DNA of 32,805 nt from Sphingopyxis sp. (GTDB lineage Bacteria; Pseudomonadota; Alphaproteobacteria; Sphingomonadales; Sphingomonadaceae), in NCBI GenBank assembly GCA_016793775.1, contig JAEULK010000023.1, positions 1 through 32,805 of the forward strand, read 5' to 3'. Below the pieces are notes generated by a model. It was not told where the DNA came from and did not search any database. It was given only the letters and a program-made list of their open reading frames with translations. The position numbers and the translations under genes were made by a program. Shown here piece by piece: positions 15,691 to 24,455 of the stretch. Position 1 is the first letter of the stretch. Each line of letters opens with the position of its first letter.

Positions 15691-15731
15691 GACCCCCGAC
15701 TCTGTCCCCATTCGGGTCAGAATCGGGGGTC
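15691..15731. promoter_or_regulatory. Long hairpin between rsmE and the Tad-like operon
   Basis: GACCCCCGACTCTG (15691-15704) pairs with CAGAATCGGGGGTC (15718-15731), a 14-bp stem with one mismatch and a 13-base loop. It lies in the ~200-base divergent intergenic region, 47 bases before the rsmE start on one side and 115 before the TadG-like start on the other. As the genes diverge it is unlikely to be a terminator for either; an operator or leader structure fits better. Confidence 0.45.
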
Positions 15732-15846
15732 CGGGCACCGCGCCGCATGGGGTGATTAGCCATTTGGTAAGCAGTCTCGCCCTAGGTGCGAGGATACCAG
15801 CGACGCATCCGGTAGGGGGCGGGCCTGGCCAAGAGGGGTTGTGACC

Positions 15847-17826
15847 ATGCGAGGGACCTTGATCCGCGATATCTGGCGCGGCGTCCGGAAACTTCTGCGC
15901 GACCAGCGCGGCAATGCCATGATGCTGACGGCGGCGGCGATCGTGCCCGTCATCGGCATCGTCGGATCGGGCATCGACATCGGTCGCGGCTATATGGCCG
16001 AACTGCGCCTGCAACAGGCGTGCGACGCCGGCGTGCTCGCCGGACGCCGCTACATGGGCGTCTCCTCCTATGGCGACAAGGCCGAGGCCGAAGCGAGCAA
16101 GATGTTCGACTTCAACTATCCTGCCGGTTTTTACGGCAGCGAGAGCGTCAGCTTTTCATCGGAGCCCGAAGGCACGTCCGACGTCAAGGGCACCGCGACC
16201 GCGCGCGTGCCGACTTCGATCATGTATATTTTCGGCGTCGACAACTTCAATCTTTCGGTCGACTGCGCGGCGAAGCTCGAAATCTCGAACCTCGACATCA
16301 TGCTCGTGCTCGACGTCACCGGCTCGATGAAGGATCCCGGCACCGGCACGCAGGCCCGCATCGACGAGCTGAAGGAAGCGTCGATGACCTTCTTCGATAC
16401 GCTGACCACGGCGGAAAAGGGCGACGGGCGGCTGCGCATCGGCGTCGTCCCCTACAGCTCGACGGTCAATGTCGGGAAGATTCTGGTCGACGAAAATCCG
16501 GCATGGATCGCCGATACGGTGACCATGCCGTCGCGCCAGATCGAAGCCAATAACTGGCAGACCGGCACGACCGTCAACGGCACCGCGTCGGACGGCGCCG
16601 CAGCGATGGTGATCGACTGGGCGAATATGAACCCCGTGCAGACGGTGTCCAACAAGAACGCCACGACCTGCCCGCAGACGTCGGGCGGCGCCAACAGCAC
16701 GGCGACCACCTATCAGTCGCAGACGACGACGCAGACCAGCCAGACGATCAACAGCAATGGCGAGCGCGTCACCACCAACGACCTGAAGCAGAAATATCGC
16801 TATCTGGAATATCGCTACCGGTGGACCTCGCCCAACTGCTACAAGCAGAGCCGGACGATGGAATATACGCGCACGACGCCGCAGACCATCACCCAGCCGC
16901 CGACGCGCTACAATTATCTGAACCGCACCTTCAACGTCGCCAGCGCGAAGTCGGGCGGGGCGCTCGTCACCAGCACCGGCACCAACGGCACCAATGAGAC
17001 CAATTATTGGAGTGGCTGCATCTTCGAACGCAAGACCGTCTATTTCGCCGCGAATGCGACGGCACCATCGACCGCGCAGGACATGGATATCGATTCGGCC
17101 CCGGGCACCAGCGACGACAGCCGCTGGAAGGCGATGATTCCCGAGATCGCCTATGCCCGCGCGCAAGCGGTCAGCAGCAAGCCGTCAACGACGGGGACGC
17201 TGAACGTGAACGTCGGCAACGTCAGCGGCACCAACTATGGCAGCTACAAGGTCAATTGGCCGAACGGCTGGGGCGTCTGCCCGGCGGCGGCGATGAAGTT
17301 GACCGAATTCGAGGCGTCGGACCGCTCGACCTTCGACACCTATATCAAGTCGCTGCAGCCGGTCGGCGGTACCTATCACGACGTCGGCATGGTGTGGGGC
17401 GCCCGCCTGCTGTCGCCGACGGGGCTGTTCAAGGACGAAAATGCGACCGCCGAAAACGGCCGTCCGATCGACCGCCACATCATCTTCATGACTGACGGCG
17501 TGATGTCGGCGAACATGGGCAACCTGACCTTCCAGGGATATGAATATCTCAACCAGAATGTCAGCGGCTCGATCGACACCAGCGACGCCACCCTGACCTC
17601 GCTGCACAACAACCGCTTCGGCCAGCTGTGCGCCGCGGCGCGCGGCAAGAATATCACCGTGTGGGTGGTGGCGCTCAGCGTCAATCTCAACACCAGCCTC
17701 ACCAACTGCGCGACGCCCGGCAAGGCGTATCAGACGCTCGTGAAGGCCGACGGGACCAAGGTGACGCTGAAGGACATCTTCTCGTCGATCGCCGGACAGA
17801 TTTCGCGCCTGAGGCTGTCGCAATGA
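15847..17826 (+). CDS. TadG-like pilus assembly protein with von Willebrand A domain
   Basis: A 659-residue protein. The N-terminal segment DQRGNAMMLTAAAIVPVIG (about residues 19-38) is the TadE/TadG-type membrane anchor, with Arg-Gly-Asn before the hydrophobic helix. A periplasmic region with DVTGSMKDPGTG (about 156-167) follows: the MIDAS motif DxSxS-like of a von Willebrand A domain. The domain is interrupted by a ~200-residue Thr/Asn/Gln-rich insertion and resumes with DRHIIFMTDGVM. AAGAGGGG lies eight bases before the ATG; a GTG six bases upstream is less well placed. It is translationally coupled (ATGA) to the TadE-like gene. Tad proteins help assemble Flp pili, but no Flp pilin or TadA ATPase is in the window, so this may be a stand-alone surface or pilus module. 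Confidence 0.88.
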   Translation: MRGTLIRDIWRGVRKLLRDQRGNAMMLTAAAIVPVIGIVGSGIDIGRGYMAELRLQQACDAGVLAGRRYMGVSSYGDKAEAEASKMFDFNYPAGFYGSESVSFSSEPEGTSDVKGTATARVPTSIMYIFGVDNFNLSVDCAAKLEISNLDIMLVLDVTGSMKDPGTGTQARIDELKEASMTFFDTLTTAEKGDGRLRIGVVPYSSTVNVGKILVDENPAWIADTVTMPSRQIEANNWQTGTTVNGTASDGAAAMVIDWANMNPVQTVSNKNATTCPQTSGGANSTATTYQSQTTTQTSQTINSNGERVTTNDLKQKYRYLEYRYRWTSPNCYKQSRTMEYTRTTPQTITQPPTRYNYLNRTFNVASAKSGGALVTSTGTNGTNETNYWSGCIFERKTVYFAANATAPSTAQDMDIDSAPGTSDDSRWKAMIPEIAYARAQAVSSKPSTTGTLNVNVGNVSGTNYGSYKVNWPNGWGVCPAAAMKLTEFEASDRSTFDTYIKSLQPVGGTYHDVGMVWGARLLSPTGLFKDENATAENGRPIDRHIIFMTDGVMSANMGNLTFQGYEYLNQNVSGSIDTSDATLTSLHNNRFGQLCAAARGKNITVWVVALSVNLNTSLTNCATPGKAYQTLVKADGTKVTLKDIFSSIAGQISRLRLSQ

Positions 17827-18422
17827 GCCTGCGTCTCCGCCTCATCCGCCGCCTGCGCCGCGACAAGCGCGGCACCGCGCTGATCGAATTCGCGCTGACG
17901 GCGCCGGTGTTCCTGCTGCTCCTGATGGGCATCTTCGACTATTGCTGGCAAATGTATGCGCAGCAGGTGTTGCAGGGTGCGGTCAGCCAGTCGGCGCGCC
18001 TGTCGACGCTCGAAGGCTATTCGGACAGCCAGGTGGCGCTCGACGAAAGCGTGTTGTCCAAGGTGCGCGACGTGTTCAAGGACGCGCAGGTCACCTTTGG
18101 CCGCAAGGCCTATGAAAGCTATGACTTGGTCGGAAAGCCCGAACCGCTGACCGACAAGAATGGCAATGGCGTCTGGGACACGGGCGAGTGTTTCGAGGAC
18201 ATGAACGGCACCGGCAGCTGGGAGTCCGATCGCGGGTCGAACGGCAACGGCGGCGCCGAAGATGTCGTGCTCTATTCGGCGTCGATGAAATTCAACCGCA
18301 TCCTCCCGGTCTGGAACATGCTGGGCCAGTCGCAGGCGACGACGCTGCGCGCGCAGACGGTGCTGCGCAACCAGCCCTATGGCAATAATACGGCGACGCG
18401 GGTGGTCATATGCAACAAGTGA
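17823..18422 (+). CDS. TadE-family protein with EF-hand-like loops
   Basis: A 199-residue protein with the TadE signature RGTALIEFALTAPVFLLLL at ~16-34, the conserved Glu in the membrane helix included. The rest is periplasmic. Residues 111-122 (DKNGNGVWDTGE) fit the 12-residue EF-hand calcium loop with Asp1, Asn3, Asn5, Asp9 and Glu12. A second, degenerate copy starts at 126 (DMNGTGSWESD). The ATG overlaps the stop of the gene before it, and the 3' end overlaps the next gene by 13 bases, so the three genes form one operon. Calcium binding is inferred from the loop alone. Confidence 0.88.
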   Translation: MSLRLRLIRRLRRDKRGTALIEFALTAPVFLLLLMGIFDYCWQMYAQQVLQGAVSQSARLSTLEGYSDSQVALDESVLSKVRDVFKDAQVTFGRKAYESYDLVGKPEPLTDKNGNGVWDTGECFEDMNGTGSWESDRGSNGNGGAEDVVLYSASMKFNRILPVWNMLGQSQATTLRAQTVLRNQPYGNNTATRVVICNK

Positions 18423-19093
18423 AGCTGTACCTTCGCCGCACCCGGATGGCCATCGCCCGCCGCGTGCGCCGCACCCCGCTGGTCGGCGACCGCCGCGCGA
18501 GCGTGATGATCGAGATGGCCTTTTGCATCCCGCTGCTCGTGCTCGTCGGCTTCGGCGGGCTTGAGATGGCCAATCTGACGCTCGTCAACACGCGGATCAG
18601 CCAGATCGCGCTGAGCACCGCCGACAACGCCTCGCGTATCGCGGTGGGCAGCAGCCTGTCACTGCCGCGCGTGCGCGAGATCGACATCAACGAAGTGTTC
18701 ACCGGCGCCGAAGAACAGGGTCGCGGGCTGAACCTAGGCGCGCGCGGGCGGATCATCCTGTCGAGCCTCGAGCGCAACGTCGAGGATGGGCAGTGGATCC
18801 ACTGGCAGCGCTGCTACGGCGACCTGCCGGTCGAATCGAGTTATGGCGACACCGGTGACGGCGCGACCGGGGAAGATTTTCCGGGCATGGGTCCCGCCGG
18901 CCAGGAAGTGACCGCGCCCCCGGGATCGGCGGTGATGTTCGTCGAGGTCGTCTATCAATATGAAGCGCTGCTCTATGGCAGATGGCTTGGCCCGCGGACG
19001 ATCCGCTCGCGCGCCGCCTTCAACATCCGCGAAGGCCGCGACCTGTCGCAAGTCTATCCCGCCGCGGGGGTGACCGCGTCGACCTGTACCTGA
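18410..19093 (+). CDS. TadE/TadG-family membrane protein
   Basis: A 227-residue protein. After a basic N-terminus, RRASVMIEMAFCIPLLVLVG (~28-47) is a TadE-type membrane segment with the typical IEMAF Glu. A periplasmic domain with a QYEALLYGRWLG segment and a C-terminal CT follows. It overlaps the previous TadE-like gene, is the last of the operon, and probably forms a minor pseudopilin-like heteromer with it. The function is assigned by family and position only. Confidence 0.85.
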   Translation: MQQVKLYLRRTRMAIARRVRRTPLVGDRRASVMIEMAFCIPLLVLVGFGGLEMANLTLVNTRISQIALSTADNASRIAVGSSLSLPRVREIDINEVFTGAEEQGRGLNLGARGRIILSSLERNVEDGQWIHWQRCYGDLPVESSYGDTGDGATGEDFPGMGPAGQEVTAPPGSAVMFVEVVYQYEALLYGRWLGPRTIRSRAAFNIREGRDLSQVYPAAGVTASTCT

Positions 19094-19160
19094 CGGGAGG
19101 ACGGCGGCGGTTCAATCAGGCGTTTATCGCGCGCCGCGCGGCTGCTATCGCCGCAGGCCG

Positions 19161-20093
19161 ATGACCGCCGCTCCGCCACCCACCGCTCCGCCCGCCGCTC
19201 CTCCCGACAGTCAGCTTCGCGGCTTCGTCGCGCTGCTTCCTGCGGGGGTGAGGCCCTATGCGCTGCTGGCGCGCTTCGACCGGCCGATCGGCTGGTGGCT
19301 GCTTTACTGGCCCTGTGCCTTCGGGCTGGCGCTCGCGGGCGGCGCGCGGAGCCATTGGCCGCTGTTCCTGTGGCTGCTGCTCGGCGCGATCGTCATGCGC
19401 GGCGCGGGGTGCGTCTATAACGACATCATCGACCGCGACCTCGACCGGCAGGTCGCGCGCACCGCGCTCCGTCCGGTCGCGAGCGGGGCGGTATCGGTGC
19501 GCAACGCGGCGCTGTGGACGCTATTGCTGTCGCTAGTCGGGTTGCTCGTGCTGGTGCAATTGCCGCTCCGCGCGCAGTTGATCGCGATACTCAGCCTCAC
19601 GCTCGTCGCCGCCTATCCGTTCATGAAACGCATCACCTGGTGGCCGCAGGCGTGGCTGGGGCTGGTGTTCAGTTGGGGGGCGCTCGTCGGCTGGGCCGCC
19701 GTCGGGCCGCCGCAGGGCAATGCGCTGCCTTTGCTCTACATGGGCTGCATCGCCTGGGTGATCGGCTACGACACCATCTATGCGCTGCAGGATATCGAGG
19801 ATGACGCGCTGGTCGGGGTGAAGTCGAGCGCGCGCGCGATGGGGCGGCACGTCAAGGGCGGGGTGGCGCTCTGCTATGGCGCCGCGCTGGCGGCGTGGGC
19901 GGGGGCGCTGTGGTGCGTACGGCCCGACCCGCTAGTGCTGGTCGCGCTCGCACCCGCGGCGCTGCATTTGATCGGCCAGGTGGTGACGCTCGACCCCGCG
20001 AACGGCGAGGATGCGCTGGCGAAATTCCGCAGCAACCGGTTCGCGGGGCTGCTCGTCTTCGCGGCCATGGTCGTGGTCGGCAACGCGCCCTAA
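19161..20093 (+). CDS. ubiA: 4-Hydroxybenzoate polyprenyltransferase UbiA
   Basis: A 310-residue inner-membrane enzyme with about eight or nine transmembrane helices. It prenylates 4-hydroxybenzoate in ubiquinone synthesis. Both Asp-rich motifs for Mg-diphosphate binding are present: NDIIDRDLD (87-95, NDxxDxxxD) and YALQDIEDD in the second half. RFDRPIGWWLLYWPC near residue 38 is typical. The first ~18 residues are Pro/Ala-rich and probably disordered. It ends four bases before the convergent smc gene. Confidence 0.95.
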   Translation: MTAAPPPTAPPAAPPDSQLRGFVALLPAGVRPYALLARFDRPIGWWLLYWPCAFGLALAGGARSHWPLFLWLLLGAIVMRGAGCVYNDIIDRDLDRQVARTALRPVASGAVSVRNAALWTLLLSLVGLLVLVQLPLRAQLIAILSLTLVAAYPFMKRITWWPQAWLGLVFSWGALVGWAAVGPPQGNALPLLYMGCIAWVIGYDTIYALQDIEDDALVGVKSSARAMGRHVKGGVALCYGAALAAWAGALWCVRPDPLVLVALAPAALHLIGQVVTLDPANGEDALAKFRSNRFAGLLVFAAMVVVGNAP

Positions 20094-20097
20094 ACGC

Positions 20098-23000
20098 CTA
20101 TTCGGCGGCGAGCAGTTCCTCTGCGCCGCCCAAATCGACCGACACGAGGCGGCTGACGCCCTTTTCGATCATCGTCACCCCGAACAGGCGGTGCATGCGC
20201 GCCATCGTCACCGCATTGTGGGTGACGATCAGATAGCGGGTGTTGGTCTCGCGCGTCATGCGGTCGAGCAGGTCGCAGAAACGCTCGATATTGGCATCGT
20301 CGAGCGGCGCGTCGACCTCGTCGAGGACGCAGATCGGCGCCGGGTTGGTGAGAAACAGGCCAAAGATCAGCGCGATCGCGGTCAGCGCCTGTTCGCCGCC
20401 CGACAGCAGGGTGAGCGTACCGAGGCGCTTGCCCGGCGGCTGCGCCATGATTTCGAGGCCGGCCTCGAGCGGATCGTCCGAATCGACGAGCTCCAGATGC
20501 GCCTGGCCGCCGTTGAACAACGTGGTGAACAGCCGCTGGAAATGATGGTTCACCGTCTCGAAGGCTGCGAGCAGGCGGACGCGGCCCTCGCGGTTGAGAT
20601 TGCCGATCGAACCGCGCAGCCGGTTGACCGCCTGTGTCAGTTCTTCGATCTCGGCGGCGCTTTTTTCGCGTTCGGCGTCGAGTTCGGCGAGTTCGTCGGC
20701 GGCGACGAGGTTGACCGGGCCGAGCCGCTCGCGGTCGGCGATCAGCCGGTCGTGCTGCGCCGATTCGGCGGCCGCGTCGCCGACACTCGCACTCTCGAAA
20801 CCCGCCTTTTGCGGCAACAAGGGCGGCGGACATTCGAAACGTTCGCCCGACAGGCGGCCCATTTCGATGCGGCGCAACTCGGCATTTTCGGAGCGGGCGA
20901 TCGCCCCGGCGCGCGTCTCGCGCGCGCTCGCCAGCGTCTCGCGGATCAAACCGAGCGCGGCCTCGGCCTCGCGCAGCGCGGCATCGGCGGCGCGCTCCTG
21001 CGCTTCGGCGGCGCTGACATGGTCGCGCAGGCTCGCCTGCTCGGCTTCGGCCGCGATGCGTTCGGCGGCGAGCTTTCCGGGAAGGTCGGCGAGCTTGGCG
21101 GCCTCGGCGGCGAGTCCCTCGGCGCGCTTGTCCATTTCGGTGACGCGGCGCGCGGCTTCGCCGGCGCGCGCCTTCCAGCTCTTGATTTCGGCGGCGACGA
21201 CCGCCTGCCGTTCGCTGAGCGCCGCAAAGGCGCGTTCATGCGCGGCCTGGGCGTCGCGCGCGGTCGCGGCGTCGGTGCGCGCGCGCTCGGCGGCCGCCTC
21301 CTGCGCGTCGAGCGCGGCACGCGCGATGCTGTCGTCGGGCAGCGCGGCGAGCGCGGCTTCGCGGTCGGCAAGGTCCTTTTGTGCTTCGGCGCTCGCGGCG
21401 GCGAGTTCGGCGCGGCGGCGGTCGAACAGGCTCGCGGCGTCCTTGTGCCGGTCGAGCGCGGCCTGTGCCTGGTCGGCGGCGCGCAGCATCGTGCGGCGGC
21501 GCTCGTCGGCTTCGGCGAGCGCGCGGCGCGTCGCCGCTGCCGCGGCGGTGGCGGTGGCAAGCGCCGCGGCGGCGGCATCGCGGCGGTCGCCGAGCTGCAT
21601 CACGCCGATTTCGACCTGCGGGCGCTGCGCGGCGAGCTCGTCGAGCCGGTTCTGGCGGACGAGGCGTTCGGTCGCGGTGGCGCCGTCGCCGCGCGCGACA
21701 AAACCGTCCCAGCGGCGCATCACGCCATCGCGCGTGACGAGGCGCTGGCCGACGCTCAGCGGCTGGCCGCTATCGTCGTCGGCGACCGCAACCTGGGCGA
21801 GGCGGCGGAGCAGCGCGGCGGGCGCCTGCACCACATCGGCGAGCGCGCCGGTACCGGCCGGAAGCGCGGGATCGTTCGGCTGTCGGTCGGCGCCGCGCCA
21901 GCTGCGCTGCGCCTCGGCGTCGGTGCCGGCGTCGAGGTCGTCGCCGAGCGCGGCGGCGAGCGCGGCCTCATAGCCGGGGGTGACGCGGAGCTGGTCGAGC
22001 ACCGGATTGGTGTCCGATTTGGCGGCGGCGAGCGAGCGCGCCAGCGTCGCCGCTTCGCCTTCGAGCGCGGCGAAAGCGGCGCGGGCTTCGGCCAGCCCGG
22101 CTTCGATTTCGGCGAGGTTCGCGGCGCCGGCTTCGCGGTCGGCTTCGGCGCCCTGCAGCGCCTCTTCGGCGGTGGCGATCGCACCTTCGGCTTCGTTTGC
22201 GGCGGTCGCGGCTTCGGCCTGGCGCTGCGCCAGCGCGCCGCTGTCGCCGAGCGCGGCGACCTCGGCCTCGACGCGCTGGGTGTCGTTCGCGAGGCGCTGG
22301 ACGGCGGTCTGGGCGCTGTCGCGCGCCGACACCGCGATGCGGCGGTCGGCGGCTTCGCTCGCCGCCTGCGCGCGGGCCTGCGCCAGCGCGACTTCGGCGT
22401 CGCGGAGCAAAGCCTGCGCCGCCTGGCTCGCCTCGACCAGCGCGGCCTTGCCCGCTTCGTGGACGCTGAGCTGCTGCGCCAGCGTCTTCGCCTCGGTGTC
22501 GAGGTCGGTGAGCGCGCCGTGCGCCTCGCGCGCGAATTCGCCCTCGCGCGCGCGGTCGTCGGCGAGGCGGGTTTGTTGGGCCGCCAGATCTTCGAGGCGT
22601 TGGCGCGCGGCGCGCTCTTCGCCCGCAAGGCGGACCTGCGTCGCGGTCGCGGTTGCCAGTGCGTCGCGCTGCGCCTGCGCCGCGCCGCGCGCTTCGGCGA
22701 CGCGGGTCGCGACTTCGGTCTGCGCCCGCGCGACGGTATCGAGCCGGTCCTGCGCCGTTTTCACCGCGGCCTCGGCGGCGTCGGCATCGCGCTTTGCCTG
22801 ATCGGCAGCGGCGGCGGCATCGCGCCAGCGGGCGTAGATCAGCCGCCCCTCGGCGACGCGGATCTGCTCGGTCAGCGCCTTATATCGTTCGGCGGCACGT
22901 GCCTGGCGACGCAGCGCATTGGCGCGCACCTCCATATCGGCGACGATTTCGGACAAGCGCGTCAGGTTGGTCTCGGTCGCGCGCAGCTTCTGCTCGGCAT

Positions 23001-23541
23001 CCTTGCGGCGCACATGCAGCCCGGCGATGCCTGCCGCTTCCTCCAGCATCGCGCGGCGGTCGGTCGGCTTGGCCGAAATGACATTGGCGATCTTGCCCTG
23101 GCTGACCAGCGCCGGGCTGTGCGCGCCGGTCGCGGCGTCGGCGAAGATCAGCGCGACGTCCTTCGCGCGCACGTCGCGGCCGTTGGCGCGATAGGCGCTG
23201 CCGGCGCCGCGTTCGATGCGGCGGATGATTTCGAGTTCGCGGCCTTCGCTGGCGTCGGACAGGCCCGCGACGATGTCGCCCTCGGTATCGCAATGGATCG
23301 CGACTTCGGCGAAATCGCGGGGCGGGCGCTGGGTCGTGCCCGCGAAGATGACATCTTCCATGCCGCCGCCGCGCATCGATTTGGGGCTGGATTCGCCCAT
23401 CACCCAGCGGATCGCTTCGAGCAGGTTCGACTTGCCGCAGCCATTGGGGCCGACGACGCCGGTCAGCCCGGGTTCGATGCGCAATTCGGTGGGTTCGACG
23501 AAGCTTTTGAAACCGGTCAGCCGCAGGCGTTTTATCTGCAC
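20098..23541 (-). CDS. smc: Chromosome segregation protein SMC
   Basis: A 1147-residue structural maintenance of chromosomes ATPase, the core of the bacterial condensin that loops and segregates DNA. The Walker A motif is GPNGCGKS (31-38). Long Ala/Glu/Arg-rich coiled coils surround a hinge near residues 490-640. The C-terminal head carries the signature LLSGGEQALTAIALIF and Walker B CVLDEVDAPLD. The length is normal. The DNA has strong codon bias and huge open antisense frames, as expected in GC-rich coding DNA. Its partners ScpA and ScpB are not in the window. Downstream genes on the same strand are DsbA-like, as often in sphingomonads. Confidence 0.97.
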   Translation of the reverse strand: MQIKRLRLTGFKSFVEPTELRIEPGLTGVVGPNGCGKSNLLEAIRWVMGESSPKSMRGGGMEDVIFAGTTQRPPRDFAEVAIHCDTEGDIVAGLSDASEGRELEIIRRIERGAGSAYRANGRDVRAKDVALIFADAATGAHSPALVSQGKIANVISAKPTDRRAMLEEAAGIAGLHVRRKDAEQKLRATETNLTRLSEIVADMEVRANALRRQARAAERYKALTEQIRVAEGRLIYARWRDAAAAADQAKRDADAAEAAVKTAQDRLDTVARAQTEVATRVAEARGAAQAQRDALATATATQVRLAGEERAARQRLEDLAAQQTRLADDRAREGEFAREAHGALTDLDTEAKTLAQQLSVHEAGKAALVEASQAAQALLRDAEVALAQARAQAASEAADRRIAVSARDSAQTAVQRLANDTQRVEAEVAALGDSGALAQRQAEAATAANEAEGAIATAEEALQGAEADREAGAANLAEIEAGLAEARAAFAALEGEAATLARSLAAAKSDTNPVLDQLRVTPGYEAALAAALGDDLDAGTDAEAQRSWRGADRQPNDPALPAGTGALADVVQAPAALLRRLAQVAVADDDSGQPLSVGQRLVTRDGVMRRWDGFVARGDGATATERLVRQNRLDELAAQRPQVEIGVMQLGDRRDAAAAALATATAAAAATRRALAEADERRRTMLRAADQAQAALDRHKDAASLFDRRRAELAAASAEAQKDLADREAALAALPDDSIARAALDAQEAAAERARTDAATARDAQAAHERAFAALSERQAVVAAEIKSWKARAGEAARRVTEMDKRAEGLAAEAAKLADLPGKLAAERIAAEAEQASLRDHVSAAEAQERAADAALREAEAALGLIRETLASARETRAGAIARSENAELRRIEMGRLSGERFECPPPLLPQKAGFESASVGDAAAESAQHDRLIADRERLGPVNLVAADELAELDAEREKSAAEIEELTQAVNRLRGSIGNLNREGRVRLLAAFETVNHHFQRLFTTLFNGGQAHLELVDSDDPLEAGLEIMAQPPGKRLGTLTLLSGGEQALTAIALIFGLFLTNPAPICVLDEVDAPLDDANIERFCDLLDRMTRETNTRYLIVTHNAVTMARMHRLFGVTMIEKGVSRLVSVDLGGAEELLAAE

Positions 23542-23651
23542 GGGCGCGTCCCGTGCAGTCGGTCGAATCGCAGTGGCTGCAACCTTGGTGTCACAATTCC
23601 CCCTTGGCTGCCGTCATGCCGCGTGGGCCGGGGAGTCGCAAGGGGGCTTGC

Positions 23652-23675
23652 GGCCCTCTCCTGACGGAGAAGGCC
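23652..23675 (-). terminator. Hairpin downstream of the first DsbA-like gene
   Basis: GGCCCTCTCC (23652-23661), TGAC, and GGAGAAGGCC (23666-23675) form a 10-bp stem with one mismatch, ten bases past the stop of the lipoprotein DsbA-like gene on its strand and ~110 bases before the smc start. There is no T-run after it on the minus strand, so termination would be imperfect. Confidence 0.4.
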
Positions 23676-23684
23676 GTTTTTGGC

Positions 23685-24419
23685 TCAGCGCGCGCCCATC
23701 GTGCGCAGGCGGTCGCGGAGCAGGGGCCAGGTACCGATGCCTTCGGCCACCTGGCCATTGATCAGGAAGGTCGGGGTGCCGGGGATATTATATTGCTCGT
23801 TGGCCGCATTGACGCCCTTCTCGAGCGCTTCGAGGTTCGCCACATTGCCCAGGCAGGCGTTGATCTGGTCGGCGGTCATCCCGCGTTCCTGGAAGAAGGT
23901 GTCGAGCTTGAGCGCCTTGGCCAGCGCGGGGAAGCGCTGGTTGGGCGCCAGCTGCATCGCGGCGTCCGCCGCCGGACCCGCGGCCTGGACATTGGCGAAA
24001 ATCTCGGCTTGCGAGGCGAAGGTATTTTCCAGCAGCGGGAAGAAACGTTCGACCGGCGCGCAGTGGATCACCGCGGCGGCGGTGATGTCGATCTGGTCGC
24101 GGACATAGTTGCGCATCTCGAAGCTGACGCGGCCGGTATCGACGAAGTCGCGCGCCATTTCCTCATGGCTTTCGGTCGAGAAGGTGGCGCAGTGCGGGCA
24201 GGTCAGCGAGCCATATTCGACCAGCTTGATCGGGGCATCGGGGTTGCCCATCATCACGCCGCCTTCGGGCGTCTTGACGACGGTCTGCGACCAGGTCTTG
24301 CCCGCCGGGGCCGCCACCTTGGCAATCGCCGCCTGTTCCTTGGTGGTGTCGGTCTTGCTGTCGCCGCAGCCGGCCAGCGCGAGCGCGGCCATCGAAGTCA
24401 GGAGCAGGGTACGCATCAT
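23685..24419 (-). CDS. DsbA-like thiol oxidoreductase, putative lipoprotein
   Basis: A 244-residue protein. The N-terminal LALAGC lipobox places the modified Cys at residue 18, so it should be anchored to a membrane facing the periplasm. The thioredoxin-fold DsbA-like domain has CPHC at 74-77, the classical DsbA active site, an inserted helical part, and the cis-Pro loop in GTPTFLINGQ. Such proteins oxidise or handle disulfides of exported proteins. It is preceded on the same strand by a second paralogue that lacks the lipobox. The start may be the first or second Met; both are adjacent. Confidence 0.9.
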   Translation of the reverse strand: MMRTLLLTSMAALALAGCGDSKTDTTKEQAAIAKVAAPAGKTWSQTVVKTPEGGVMMGNPDAPIKLVEYGSLTCPHCATFSTESHEEMARDFVDTGRVSFEMRNYVRDQIDITAAAVIHCAPVERFFPLLENTFASQAEIFANVQAAGPAADAAMQLAPNQRFPALAKALKLDTFFQERGMTADQINACLGNVANLEALEKGVNAANEQYNIPGTPTFLINGQVAEGIGTWPLLRDRLRTMGAR

Positions 24420-24455
24420 GGTCTGTATTTCTCCAGTCGAGGGAATGCGGTGCTT

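Noticed and set aside
20011-23664. 1217-codon open frame on the plus strand opposite smc
   Set aside because: It is the antisense shadow of GC-rich, Ala/Glu/Arg-rich smc. The translation is low-complexity Arg/Gly/Ala with no domain, whereas the minus strand has clear SMC motifs.
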